Numbered from the stretch's first letter, positions 15,592 through 23,293 are shown. The stretch: 28,387 nt of DNA from an uncultured Eubacteriales bacterium (GCA_905211265.1 CAJMAC010000013.1:1-28387), one strand, 5' to 3'. Program-made: numbers and translations. The notes: generated by a model from the letters alone, not told the origin.

Positions 15592-17781
15592 ATTTAATTC
15601 ATAATATTTATTTACCATACTTGCAGTTATTCTTTTAGTAACTAAGCTTTGATAAGTAATATTATTATTGTTATGACTAATATCAGGACTAACTACTACT
15701 ATGGTGAATTTTGGATTAGTAGATGGACTATACCCTACAAAAGAAGTTGTTATAGTTTCAGTATCTACCTTTCCATCATCATTAGTATCAATAAAACTTT
15801 GACTAGTACCAGTTTTACCACCAGAATCAGTATAATTACCCATATAACCTGCTCCTAAACCTGATGCTACTACTTGACTAAAGGCATATCTTACCCTATC
15901 TATATATTTTTGTTCTACATCTACTTTACCTAATTCAACTTTTGATGCATCATACAAAATATCTCCGAACGTCTCATTATTTTTACTTGGTTCATAAACT
16001 TTCTTTAATAAATAAGGTTTATATCTAGTACCACCATTTGCAAGTGTATTAATATACTGAGATAATTGTATTGGAGTATAAGTATCATATTGTCCAATTG
16101 AATAATCTAATAAATGTCCTGGCAATGTTGAAGTACCAGAATATCCTAAACTTTCAATAGGTAAATCTATTCCTGTTTTAGTACCTAATCCAAAGTCTGC
16201 ATACATTTTCTTATATTTATCAAAAGCATCTTTATTTAAGTTAAGTGATTCATTATAGTTATATTCTCCTTCGCCTACTTTAATTGCTATTTTATATTGA
16301 TATGAATTGGAAGAAAATTTTAATGCTGAAATATCATCAATATATCCAAGTGGTTTCCAAGAACATTTTTCTGGTGTATCTTTTATTTTTATACATTCAT
16401 CCATCATTGAAGTTCCTATATCAATGGCACCATATTTATAACCTACTAGCATAGAAGCACCTTTTACTACGGAACCTGCGGTTACTGGTAAGGTAGTTAC
16501 ACCTGGAGTATAATCTACTACATATAGTTTTCCATTATCATCTTTTCTTACTTGTTTACCACTCATTGCAAGTATTTCTCCAGTATTAGGATCAGATATT
16601 ACTACAAAACTACGATTATAATATTCAGTATTTGGTTCACTTTTAGCATTTAATACTTCTCTACTTAATAATTCTTCAAGATATTTTTGTAAATTAATAT
16701 CAATAGTTAAAACTATATCATTACCTCTACTTCCAGAATCTACTAATTCATAAGTATTATTCTTTGATACTTTATATTTTGCTTTAGTTCCTTTTAAATA
16801 ATTTTCATATTGATATTCTAAATAACTAATACCTACTCTATCATCTAGACTATATCCATTATTTAAGTAATATGTAGCTAGTTCTTTGGGAATACCTTGT
16901 GAATTTGAAGAAACACTACCTAATATTGTTTTAAAAGTATCACCATATAAATATATTCTTTCCCAATCTAACTTTGTATTAAATCCTTTCAATGTATCAA
17001 TATTCTCAGAAATATAAGCATATTCTTCTTCGGTTACATCTTTATTTTTAATAATTTTTTCTGCATAAGAATATCCTTTATTCATTAAATAATAAATATA
17101 TGCTGCTTCTTTATCTATATCATTAAAACTACTTAATTCTTCTTCGGTTATTCTAGAATAAATTAGTTCTATTAATTCATCATTAGTAATTTTTCTTTCA
17201 GTATTTTTTTGCCATTCTTCTTTGGCTATTTTCTTTAATCCTTCTTCTTTATTATTTAGATACCAAAATTCTTTTATTATTTTATCAGTTATTTTACTAT
17301 AATCAACATTGATATTTTCTGCAACTTGATATGCTAATTTTATTTCATCATCTGTTTTAATACCAGAACTTTTCTTATAATAAATTGTTTTAACTGCTTC
17401 ATTATCTACTAATAGGTTATTATTTCTATCATATATTCTTCCTCTTGGAGTACTTGTTCCTTCGATAGTTTTTTCTACACTTAAGGTTAATTTTTCATTG
17501 TATTTTTCATTATCTATTACTTGTAATTTAACTAATCTAAATCCAATTACAGAAAATAATAATATTATAACTACAGTTATAAATACATATCTTTTTTCTA
17601 TTATATCAGGTAAATATTTTTTTATATTTTTTCTTTTTTTATTAATAGGTCTTACTATATCTTTTTTCATTACTACTTTTTGTTTATGTGTTTTATTTAT
17701 TGGTCTATTAACTTTAAAGATATTTTTTATTACTATTTTCTTTCTAGGTTTTCTATTTAATGGTCTTTTTCTTTTAAACAT
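15586..17781 (-). CDS. Class B penicillin-binding protein (transpeptidase)
   Basis: 731 aa, DD-transpeptidase that cross-links peptidoglycan. A 60-residue basic cytosolic N-terminus precedes one membrane anchor (about 65-87). The PBP dimer domain starts with PRGRIYDRNNNLLVDN (112-127). The transpeptidase domain has SxxK as SVVK (437-440), SxN as SSN (490-492) and KTG (656-658). The residue before the active Ser loop is AGS rather than the common PGS. An EF-hand-like DTNDDGKVDTE loop (665-675) follows KTG. No PASTA domain is present. It is most like elongation-type PBP2/PbpA. Its presence shows the organism has a cell wall. Monocistronic. Confidence 0.95.
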   Translation of the reverse strand: MFKRKRPLNRKPRKKIVIKNIFKVNRPINKTHKQKVVMKKDIVRPINKKRKNIKKYLPDIIEKRYVFITVVIILLFSVIGFRLVKLQVIDNEKYNEKLTLSVEKTIEGTSTPRGRIYDRNNNLLVDNEAVKTIYYKKSSGIKTDDEIKLAYQVAENINVDYSKITDKIIKEFWYLNNKEEGLKKIAKEEWQKNTERKITNDELIELIYSRITEEELSSFNDIDKEAAYIYYLMNKGYSYAEKIIKNKDVTEEEYAYISENIDTLKGFNTKLDWERIYLYGDTFKTILGSVSSNSQGIPKELATYYLNNGYSLDDRVGISYLEYQYENYLKGTKAKYKVSKNNTYELVDSGSRGNDIVLTIDINLQKYLEELLSREVLNAKSEPNTEYYNRSFVVISDPNTGEILAMSGKQVRKDDNGKLYVVDYTPGVTTLPVTAGSVVKGASMLVGYKYGAIDIGTSMMDECIKIKDTPEKCSWKPLGYIDDISALKFSSNSYQYKIAIKVGEGEYNYNESLNLNKDAFDKYKKMYADFGLGTKTGIDLPIESLGYSGTSTLPGHLLDYSIGQYDTYTPIQLSQYINTLANGGTRYKPYLLKKVYEPSKNNETFGDILYDASKVELGKVDVEQKYIDRVRYAFSQVVASGLGAGYMGNYTDSGGKTGTSQSFIDTNDDGKVDTETITTSFVGYSPSTNPKFTIVVVSPDISHNNNNITYQSLVTKRITASMVNKYYELNN

Positions 17782-17808
17782 TGCATCACCATAACTTTCT
17801 TACTTATT

Positions 17809-17814
17809 ATTATA
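17809..17814 (-). promoter_or_regulatory. Extended -10 of the PBP promoter
   Basis: TATAAT preceded by TGG (extended -10), 27 bp before the PBP start. The -35 at 17 bp is weak (TTAATA). Confidence 0.65.
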
Positions 17815-17835
17815 CCACAAATAAGAGAGAATATT

Positions 17836-17869
17836 AAAAACAATATAACTATTTTTAAGTTACATTGTT
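17836..17869 (-). terminator. Terminator of the HEPN effector gene
   Basis: A 12-bp stem (AACAATGTAACT / AGTTATATTGTT, one G-U pair) with a 7-nt loop, followed by a T run. The TAA stop at 17862-17860 is within the stem. It closes the retron locus. Confidence 0.9.
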
Positions 17870-19542
17870 TTAGTCATTTGATATTTTTTATTATCTAAAT
17901 TATTTAAAAATTCATTAATAACAATAGCATTATTATCAATTAAATCTATAAAGTCTAATATTTTTATTGTACCTTTAAAAGTTAGTTTTCCTTCATAAAT
18001 ATCATTAAATACTATATAAGTATCATTTATATTATTACATTGTACTACTTCATAATTACCATGAGCAATAGAATTTCTAATACCTGTTATTATACTTTCA
18101 TTTTCTAAATATAATATATTATTATTATAGTAATTATTACATATATTTAATTCATTTATTATATTATTGTGTTCTATAGTCAAAGTATTTTTAATATTAT
18201 AAAGGTTAGTTAATTTATTAGTTATATTATTTATTGCATTAGTATTAGATTTACTTTTAACTATATTTAGATTATTTAATTCTTTGGTTATTTTTGTATC
18301 AATTAAATTTAATTCTTTTTCTTTAGCAGTTTTTCTAATATTTAATTCATTAATAATAGTATTATCAATAGTTTTAATTTGTACATTAATTAAAGATAAA
18401 TCTAATTTACTATAATCTAGTCCATTATTATCTAGTAAGGTATATTTATTATCATTTTTATATACATCATCATTGGCATAGCTAAATAAAGAGTTAAACA
18501 TTGCAATAGAGGAAGATATTAAAGTATTATAACTTATATATATATTATTATATTTTTCTTTTAATTTATTAAATAATATATTACTATTAATAGTATTATT
18601 TTCTTTTATTTCATCAAGTAAAACTAAATTAGTTAGATTTTCCATTATGACATTAAATTTATTATAGTTATTATTCATCTTATATGCATACTCTTTTAAT
18701 ATTACCATTACTTCTTCAGTGTAAGTAATATTTTGAGGAATTATATTTAAGATAAAATTAGATAGTTCTTTTGTTTTATCATCATTTAATTTTTTTATAT
18801 TCCATTTAAAATCGTATTCATCTTTATACTTATTTTCAAAATTAATTAATAATTTATTATTTTTAGTTATTCTATATTCATCAATTATATTTTCTAATTC
18901 CCAAACTACATAATTACTTATTAAAGTATTATCTTTTTTAATTAGAATTATTTCTATTTCTCTACTATTTTTAATAAAATTATTTAGTTCATTAATAGAT
19001 TTCATAGGTTTTTCTCTAGTAGTGTCAACTTTATTATTAATAACAAAATCTCTTTTGTAAATACTACTATTATTTACTTTGGTGTAAGATTTTAGGCAAG
19101 ATATAACATAAGTAGATAGTTTATCTATATTTATTATAACCTCATTAGATTCAATATTAAAAATAATTCTATTATGTTCTAAATCCATAGTATATAATCC
19201 ATGTGCTAATTTATTTCTTAAAACTGATACTAAGGTTGGAGCATCAGGAAATAAATAATTATTTATCCTATAACCATTATTTTCTTTTGTAGCAATTAAT
19301 GATACATTATTTTCTAGTTCACTTATTAATATTCTAGAATTATAACCTTCTTTATCTTTGCTTACTAAGTCTTCTTTTATGGCTAAAAATATATTACTAA
19401 TACATCCTATTTTAGTAGCATTAATATTCTTTTTATCTAATATACCTTCGCTATATATTGGATTATTATATATTATTCCTTGTAAAAATAGATTATATGC
19501 TTTATTACCTAAGTAGTAATCCATTATATTATCTTTTTTCAT
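17860..19542 (-). CDS. Double-HEPN protein, putative retron effector
   Basis: 560 aa, soluble, very Asn/Ile/Lys-rich. Two HEPN-type active motifs stand out: R109-NKLA-H114 followed by G, and R489-NSIA-H494 followed by G. Each is an R-N-x3-H motif preceded by a hydrophobic helix and followed by a similar strand pattern (IIFNI.. and IVFND..), which suggests two related HEPN domains at the ends. The middle (about 190-430) is mostly charged helical/coiled-coil with no recognised motif. HEPN domains with this motif are typically metal-independent RNases and occur in toxins, abortive-infection proteins and Cas13. The gene follows a retron RT by 73 bp and ends in the locus terminator. RNase effector released or activated by the retron is the inferred role. 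A promoter and GAGGG ribosome site precede the ATG. Confidence 0.75.
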   Translation of the reverse strand: MKKDNIMDYYLGNKAYNLFLQGIIYNNPIYSEGILDKKNINATKIGCISNIFLAIKEDLVSKDKEGYNSRILISELENNVSLIATKENNGYRINNYLFPDAPTLVSVLRNKLAHGLYTMDLEHNRIIFNIESNEVIINIDKLSTYVISCLKSYTKVNNSSIYKRDFVINNKVDTTREKPMKSINELNNFIKNSREIEIILIKKDNTLISNYVVWELENIIDEYRITKNNKLLINFENKYKDEYDFKWNIKKLNDDKTKELSNFILNIIPQNITYTEEVMVILKEYAYKMNNNYNKFNVIMENLTNLVLLDEIKENNTINSNILFNKLKEKYNNIYISYNTLISSSIAMFNSLFSYANDDVYKNDNKYTLLDNNGLDYSKLDLSLINVQIKTIDNTIINELNIRKTAKEKELNLIDTKITKELNNLNIVKSKSNTNAINNITNKLTNLYNIKNTLTIEHNNIINELNICNNYYNNNILYLENESIITGIRNSIAHGNYEVVQCNNINDTYIVFNDIYEGKLTFKGTIKILDFIDLIDNNAIVINEFLNNLDNKKYQMTKTM

Positions 19543-19569
19543 AATATTCCCTCTTTCAAAGTGTTACAT

Positions 19570-19598
19570 ATTTTAGCATACATAAAGAAAAAAAGCAA
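19570..19598 (-). promoter_or_regulatory. Candidate promoter of the HEPN gene
   Basis: Minus-strand TTGCTT (19598-19593), 17-bp spacer and TAAAAT (19575-19570) preceded by extended TGC. The -35 box is the 3' arm of the terminator hairpin after the RT gene, so the effector may be transcribed on its own. Confidence 0.6.
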
Positions 19599-19608
19599 AT
19601 AATTGCTT
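19588..19608 (-). terminator. Weak terminator between RT and HEPN genes
   Basis: A 6-bp stem AAGCAA / TTGCTT with a 4-nt loop, followed by TTTTTC, lies 7 bases past the RT stop. The stem is short, so partial readthrough is expected. Confidence 0.6.
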
Positions 19609-19615
19609 AATCTAT

Positions 19616-20569
19616 CTATAATGAATTTATTAATTTTCTTATTGTTTTTTTGTATTCTACAAATTCTAAATCTTTATTATTTATTTGTAATACATATAAT
19701 ATTTTACCATATAAACTATTTAAGTATTTTTCTTTATCTTTACAATTTATTTTATTCAAATGACTATTAATACCATATTTATTTATATAATATACTTCTT
19801 GTCTTATTTTCTTTCTTACTGTTTTACTTACTTGTAATTTATTATTTACTACTAGTCCTGTTACAGATTGTCTATTATTATTTTTTATTATTTTTACTTT
19901 ATCATAATTTAATTCTAGACTTAATTTTTTTAATTCTTCATTTACTTTTTTAATAACTATACTAGGATTAAAATCCCCAGAGAAAGTCATATCATCAGAG
20001 TATCTTGTATAACTTATATTATTTTCTTCACAAAATGATCCAATTACATTATCAAAATCATACATAACAAGATTAGAAATATATGCTGATGTTGGGGCTC
20101 CTTGTGGTAAATAATCATAATAAGTACATAAATAAGTGAGTAACATACCTATATTTTTAGGAAAATATTCTATTCCAAAACAAGTATTATAAATATCTGT
20201 GAATGTTATATTATCAAAGAAATGTTTTATATCTAGTTTTAAGAGTATTTTTTTATTTATATGTTCTATGGCATTATCTTTTAGGCTTACACCTTTTTTA
20301 TATGCTTTGGCATATTTAGAAATACTACGGTTTGATAAGATATTATTTAATATTTGTCTTTGAATATATTTTAGATTATAAGTTGGTTCATATATAGTTC
20401 TATATTTACCATTACTTTTTTTAATTTTGTATACTTTATAATTCTTTTCTATATTATTACTAATTGAATATAATTTTATTATTTTATTTTTATCAATTAG
20501 AGAGCCTTCTAATAGGTTTAGAGATAATAAAAATTCATTAGATTTATCTTTATCAATATATTTCCACAT
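19616..20569 (-). CDS. Retron reverse transcriptase
   Basis: 317 aa, the length of a stand-alone retron RT. It copies the msd part of its own ncRNA into branched msDNA. Retron hallmarks are present: region X NAIEH (residues 99-103, the NAxxH motif), motif A KLDIKHFF with Asp113, motif B LPQGAPTSAYISNL (about 154-167), catalytic YSDD (190-193, a Ser variant of YADD) and region Y VTGLVVN (from 236). The C-terminal thumb is basic. The start at 20569 is chosen because GGAGG stands 8 bases before it; a longer in-frame ATG at 20593 would overlap the ncRNA. The ncRNA lies directly upstream and a HEPN gene follows. Confidence 0.95.
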   Translation of the reverse strand: MWKYIDKDKSNEFLLSLNLLEGSLIDKNKIIKLYSISNNIEKNYKVYKIKKSNGKYRTIYEPTYNLKYIQRQILNNILSNRSISKYAKAYKKGVSLKDNAIEHINKKILLKLDIKHFFDNITFTDIYNTCFGIEYFPKNIGMLLTYLCTYYDYLPQGAPTSAYISNLVMYDFDNVIGSFCEENNISYTRYSDDMTFSGDFNPSIVIKKVNEELKKLSLELNYDKVKIIKNNNRQSVTGLVVNNKLQVSKTVRKKIRQEVYYINKYGINSHLNKINCKDKEKYLNSLYGKILYVLQINNKDLEFVEYKKTIRKLINSL

Positions 20570-20584
20570 TCTTATTACCTCCAT

Positions 20585-20748
20585 AAAGAGCACTAAAGAT
20601 ATTGTAATATGTAAATGAACTGTAACGAAAGTGCAACGAAGTGGCTATGTGAAACATAGAAAAGTTCATTGGAGTATTACCATTATATATCTTATTTTTT
20701 CCTCGTCCCTTAACGACTCGTTAAAGTTATAATAATACACTGCTCTTT
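20585..20748 (-). ncRNA. Retron msr-msd RNA
   Basis: A 164-nt non-coding stretch directly before the RT gene. The ends are complementary a1/a2 repeats: AAAGAGCA (20748-20741) and TGCTCTTT (20592-20585). After a1, an msr hairpin forms from CTTTAACG, loop AGT, CGTTAAGG (20726-20708). Then comes the msd long stem: AAGATAT/ATATCTT (20693-20687 with 20602-20596), GTAATA/TATTAC (20680-20675 with 20609-20604) and AATGAAC/GTTCATT (20670-20664 with 20620-20614). Inside it is a 6-bp hairpin CTATGT/ACATAG (20659-20645) and a G/C-richer tail with two near-copies of ACTTCGTT. This is the standard retron order: a1, msr, msd, a2, RT. The exact branch G and the msDNA ends are not determined. Confidence 0.88.
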
Positions 20749-20755
20749 CATTAAA

Positions 20756-20761
20756 AGTATA
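20756..20761 (-). promoter_or_regulatory. Extended -10 of the retron promoter
   Basis: TATACT preceded by TGA (extended -10). Initiation about 7 bases on would fall at the first base of repeat a1, as expected for a retron primary transcript. The -35 (TTTATA) is weak. Confidence 0.7.
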
Positions 20762-20784
20762 TCACAAAATTAGTAAAATATAAA

Positions 20785-20808
20785 TAAAAAAGATAGAAAA
20801 TCTATCTT
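20785..20808 (-). terminator. Terminator of the tail-anchored protein gene
   Basis: An 8-bp stem AAGATAGA / TCTATCTT with a 3-nt loop is followed by TTTTTATTT; the stop codon of the upstream gene is in the stem. It insulates the retron from upstream transcription. Confidence 0.85.
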
Positions 20809-21491
20809 CTTACTAACAATGTAATTACTAATAATGTAATAATTGCTGTTAAAAATCCTAATAAATAATATGATACAAAGCCACTTGTTGCTACAAAAGC
20901 AAGACGACTTTTTTTATTACTCGCTGGTTTTTCTGTTACTTCTTTGGTTGTATCTATTATTTCTTGCATTTCATCTTCTTTTATTGTTAAATCTAATTCT
21001 GGTCTTCCTATAACAAAGTTTATATTGGCAGCACTTACTTTATTATATGGTACTTCTTCCCTTACTAAATCATCAATACTAATTAATCTTACTCTATTAG
21101 AAAATTTACTAATAAAGAAGTTTACAAACTCACTTTTGATATTACTATGTTTAATAATATTAATATTATTTTTTACTGTAAGTCCATTTTTAGTAAGTAA
21201 TTTATATGTAAAATTAATTACTGAAGATAATGTATTACTTTGAGTTTTATACTTATCTTTTTTATCTATAAAATTATCGGTAGGTACTACTAAGGTAATA
21301 TTATAATTATCTATTTTTTGGTAATAATTTACTATATCATTAATACTATTTTTCTTTTTATAATCAATATCCATAGTTATATTAGTAGTTTCATTTTTGT
21401 CTTTTAGGCAATTCAAATAAAAAGATGCATCATCATTACTAATTAAATAGACATTATGATTTTCTAAACTTGCAATAAAAGTCTTGTTCAT
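20802..21491 (-). CDS. Uncharacterised tail-anchored membrane protein
   Basis: 229 aa, family not recognised. Residues 1-165 look like a soluble alternating alpha/beta domain (strands such as NVYLISND, NITLVVPTD, RVRLISIDD). Residues 166-195 are an acidic to basic linker (KEDEMQEI ... KKSR). One strong membrane helix follows (about 198-227) and the chain ends in RR, so the domain should face the cytosol with a C-terminal anchor. It has its own promoter and terminator, and GGAGG precedes the ATG. It sits directly upstream of the retron, but separate transcription signals argue against it being part of that module. Confidence 0.75.
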   Translation of the reverse strand: MNKTFIASLENHNVYLISNDDASFYLNCLKDKNETTNITMDIDYKKKNSINDIVNYYQKIDNYNITLVVPTDNFIDKKDKYKTQSNTLSSVINFTYKLLTKNGLTVKNNINIIKHSNIKSEFVNFFISKFSNRVRLISIDDLVREEVPYNKVSAANINFVIGRPELDLTIKEDEMQEIIDTTKEVTEKPASNKKSRLAFVATSGFVSYYLLGFLTAIITLLVITLLVRR

Positions 21492-21526
21492 TTCTAGCGT
21501 CCTCCCTATTTTTATTATCTAGTACT

Positions 21527-21555
21527 AGTATATCAAAAAAAAACTAATTTGTCAT
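21527..21555 (-). promoter_or_regulatory. Promoter of the tail-anchored protein gene
   Basis: Minus-strand ATGACA (21555-21550), 17-bp spacer and TATACT (21532-21527) with extended TGA. The -35 lies in the loop of the mscL terminator. Confidence 0.7.
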
Positions 21556-21563
21556 TAGTTTTT
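21535..21563 (-). terminator. Terminator of mscL
   Basis: A perfect 10-bp stem (AAAAACTAAT / ATTAGTTTTT), 5-nt loop, with four further Ts after the stem, 5 bases past the mscL stop. Confidence 0.9.
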
Positions 21564-21568
21564 AAAAA

Positions 21569-21967
21569 TTATTTTTGTTTTTTTAATAAATCACGGATTT
21601 CTTCGAGCAATACTTCTTCATTAGATTTTTTTACTTCTTCTTTCTTTGTTTCTTCTTTTTTCTTTTTATGTAGAACATCAATTGTATTTAGTTTATTTAT
21701 AATTTTAACAAATATAAATATACATATTGCTACAATTAAAAAATCTACTATATTTTGAATAAAACTTCCATATTTAACTTCAGCTTTTTGAATTTTAAAA
21801 CTAAGACTTGTAAAATCTATTCCTCCGATTAAAACTCCTACTAAAGGCATAATGATATCATTAACTAATGAAGTTACTATCTTACCAAAAGCACTACCCA
21901 TGATAACACCAACAGCCATATCTATTACATTACCGCGACTAATAAATTCTTTAAATTCTTTTATCAT
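21569..21967 (-). CDS. mscL: Large-conductance mechanosensitive channel MscL
   Basis: 132 aa. Pentameric membrane channel that opens under membrane tension to release osmolytes during hypo-osmotic shock. The N-terminal amphipathic helix (KEFKEFISRGNVIDMAVGV) leads into TM1 with the pore-lining GVIMGSAFGKIVTSLVNDII (about 16-35). A periplasmic loop of about 25 residues follows, then TM2 (about 68-92) and a charged cytosolic helix rich in KKKEETKKEE. The length and order are normal. Its promoter is upstream and it ends in a strong terminator, so it is monocistronic. Confidence 0.97.
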   Translation of the reverse strand: MIKEFKEFISRGNVIDMAVGVIMGSAFGKIVTSLVNDIIMPLVGVLIGGIDFTSLSFKIQKAEVKYGSFIQNIVDFLIVAICIFIFVKIINKLNTIDVLHKKKKEETKKEEVKKSNEEVLLEEIRDLLKKQK

Positions 21968-21988
21968 AATTACTTCCTTTCTAAAAGA

Positions 21989-22017
21989 ATTATATATTAT
22001 TTTATATTTTTTGTAAA
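21989..22017 (-). promoter_or_regulatory. mscL promoter
   Basis: Minus-strand TTTACA (22017-22012) and TATAAT (21994-21989), 17-bp spacer, in the 54-bp gap after gpmA. No clear gpmA terminator is seen there, so some readthrough into mscL is possible. Confidence 0.75.
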
Positions 22018-22021
22018 TATT

Positions 22022-22711
22022 TTACTTTAGATAATAATGTTTTATTGGTTTTAAGTCGTCCTCTAATTCATAACATATTGGATTACCTGTTTCAAGTTCT
22101 AATGATATGATATCTTCATCACTAATATTATCTAAATATTTAATTAATCCTCTTAGACTATTGCCATGTGCTACAATTATAATTTTTTTATTATTTTTTA
22201 ATTCTGGTTCAATTTCTTCTTTAAAGTATTCTACTACTCTTTTTATTGTATCTACTAAGTTTTCTGTTCTTGGTAATTCTTCTTTAGTTAAATTACTATA
22301 TTTAGGATCATTACCTGGATATCTTGAATCAGTTAATTCTAATTCTGGTGGTCTTACTGTAGCACTTCTACGCCATAATAATACTTGTTCATCACCATAT
22401 TTCTTTCTTGTTTCATCTTTATTTAATCCTTGTAATGCTCCATAATGTCTTTCATTTAATTTCCAACTTCTTCTTATTTCTATATCTTCTTCATTCATTT
22501 CTTTTAAGATATATGTTAGAGTATCTTCTGCTCTTTTTAAAACTGAAGTGTATGCTAAGTCAAAAGTAAATCCTTTTTCTTTTAATACCTTTCCTGCTTC
22601 AATTGCTTCATTAACTCCATTACTAGATAATCCTACATCAGTCCATCCAGTAAATTTATTTTCTAAATTCCATATGCTTTGTCCATGCCTTACTAATACT
22701 AATTTTATCAT
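22022..22711 (-). CDS. gpmA: 2,3-bisphosphoglycerate-dependent phosphoglycerate mutase
   Basis: 229 aa. Interconverts 3- and 2-phosphoglycerate in glycolysis, in the cytosol. The phospho-acceptor loop LVRHGQSIWN holds His9, ENKFTGWTDVGLS follows, ERHYG (87-91) contains the catalytic Glu, and AHGNSLRGL holds the second His182. The C-terminal ETGNPICYEL is family-typical. The length fits dPGM enzymes of bacteria (about 228-250). It has its own promoter and a GGAGG ribosome site. Confidence 0.97.
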   Translation of the reverse strand: MIKLVLVRHGQSIWNLENKFTGWTDVGLSSNGVNEAIEAGKVLKEKGFTFDLAYTSVLKRAEDTLTYILKEMNEEDIEIRRSWKLNERHYGALQGLNKDETRKKYGDEQVLLWRRSATVRPPELELTDSRYPGNDPKYSNLTKEELPRTENLVDTIKRVVEYFKEEIEPELKNNKKIIIVAHGNSLRGLIKYLDNISDEDIISLELETGNPICYELEDDLKPIKHYYLK

Positions 22712-22734
22712 TTCTTACCTCCATATCTATATTA

Positions 22735-22763
22735 ATTATACCAAAAATAGATAATTAAGTAAA
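22735..22763 (-). promoter_or_regulatory. gpmA promoter
   Basis: Minus-strand TTTACT (22763-22758) and TATAAT (22740-22735) with extended TGG, 17-bp spacer, 24 bp before the gpmA start. Confidence 0.8.
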
Positions 22764-22779
22764 TTATTTTAATTATTAT

Positions 22780-23157
22780 TTACAATTCAATACTTGAATT
22801 TGATAGTAATTTTTTTATTATTGTAAGGCATTTATCATTAGGTATAGATGTTCCTTTTTCATAACTTATTAAAGTTTTTTTTGAACATCCTATTATTTTA
22901 GAAAAAAGTTCTAATGATAAATTATATTTTTTTCTAAATTCTATTATCTTTTCTTTATCTATTCCGTATTTATCATTATATGTTTGTATTGCTTTTTTTG
23001 AGGCCATATTATCTAATTTATTATCATAAACTAAGTTATTGCATTTTGAGCAAAATCTTCTTTTAGAATTAAATGTTATTTCTTTTTCTTTTATTGTATA
23101 TACATGATGATGATTCTTTACATAGTTTTTTGTTGAACTACAAATATCACATTTCAT
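22780..23157 (-). CDS. MqsA/YgiT-like zinc-finger HTH regulator
   Basis: 125 aa. The N-terminal half has two CxxC pairs (Cys3/6 and Cys36/39) that would bind one zinc ion, as in YgiT/MqsA. The C-terminal half (about 68-118) is an XRE-type helix-turn-helix: IIEFRKKYNLSLELFSKIIG, then SKKTLISYEKGTSIP. Such proteins are antitoxins of MqsRA and of Panacea-type (DUF4065) toxin pairs. No toxin gene lies beside it: gpmA is downstream and an ABC permease end is upstream. It is thus either an orphan antitoxin or a stand-alone regulator. GGAGAT precedes the ATG. Confidence 0.85.
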   Translation of the reverse strand: MKCDICSSTKNYVKNHHHVYTIKEKEITFNSKRRFCSKCNNLVYDNKLDNMASKKAIQTYNDKYGIDKEKIIEFRKKYNLSLELFSKIIGCSKKTLISYEKGTSIPNDKCLTIIKKLLSNSSIEL

Positions 23158-23293
23158 AATTACTTATCTCCTTATAGGTTAAGGATATCATATATAATAT
23201 TTTTATTCAATAATCAATTTAGAATAAATAACAAAATTTTAATTATTATTGCTTACATTTTGTGCAATTTGTTTTACTTAAATATTTCGGATA

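Noticed and set aside
20570..20593. Longer N-terminus for the retron RT
   Set aside because: It would overlap repeat a2 of the ncRNA, and GGAGG is correctly spaced for the start at 20569.
17860..20748. Group II intron or CRISPR-associated RT instead of a retron
   Set aside because: No maturase or endonuclease domain, no intron domain V/VI, no cas genes or repeat array; NAxxH and VTG motifs and upstream msr-msd point to a retron.
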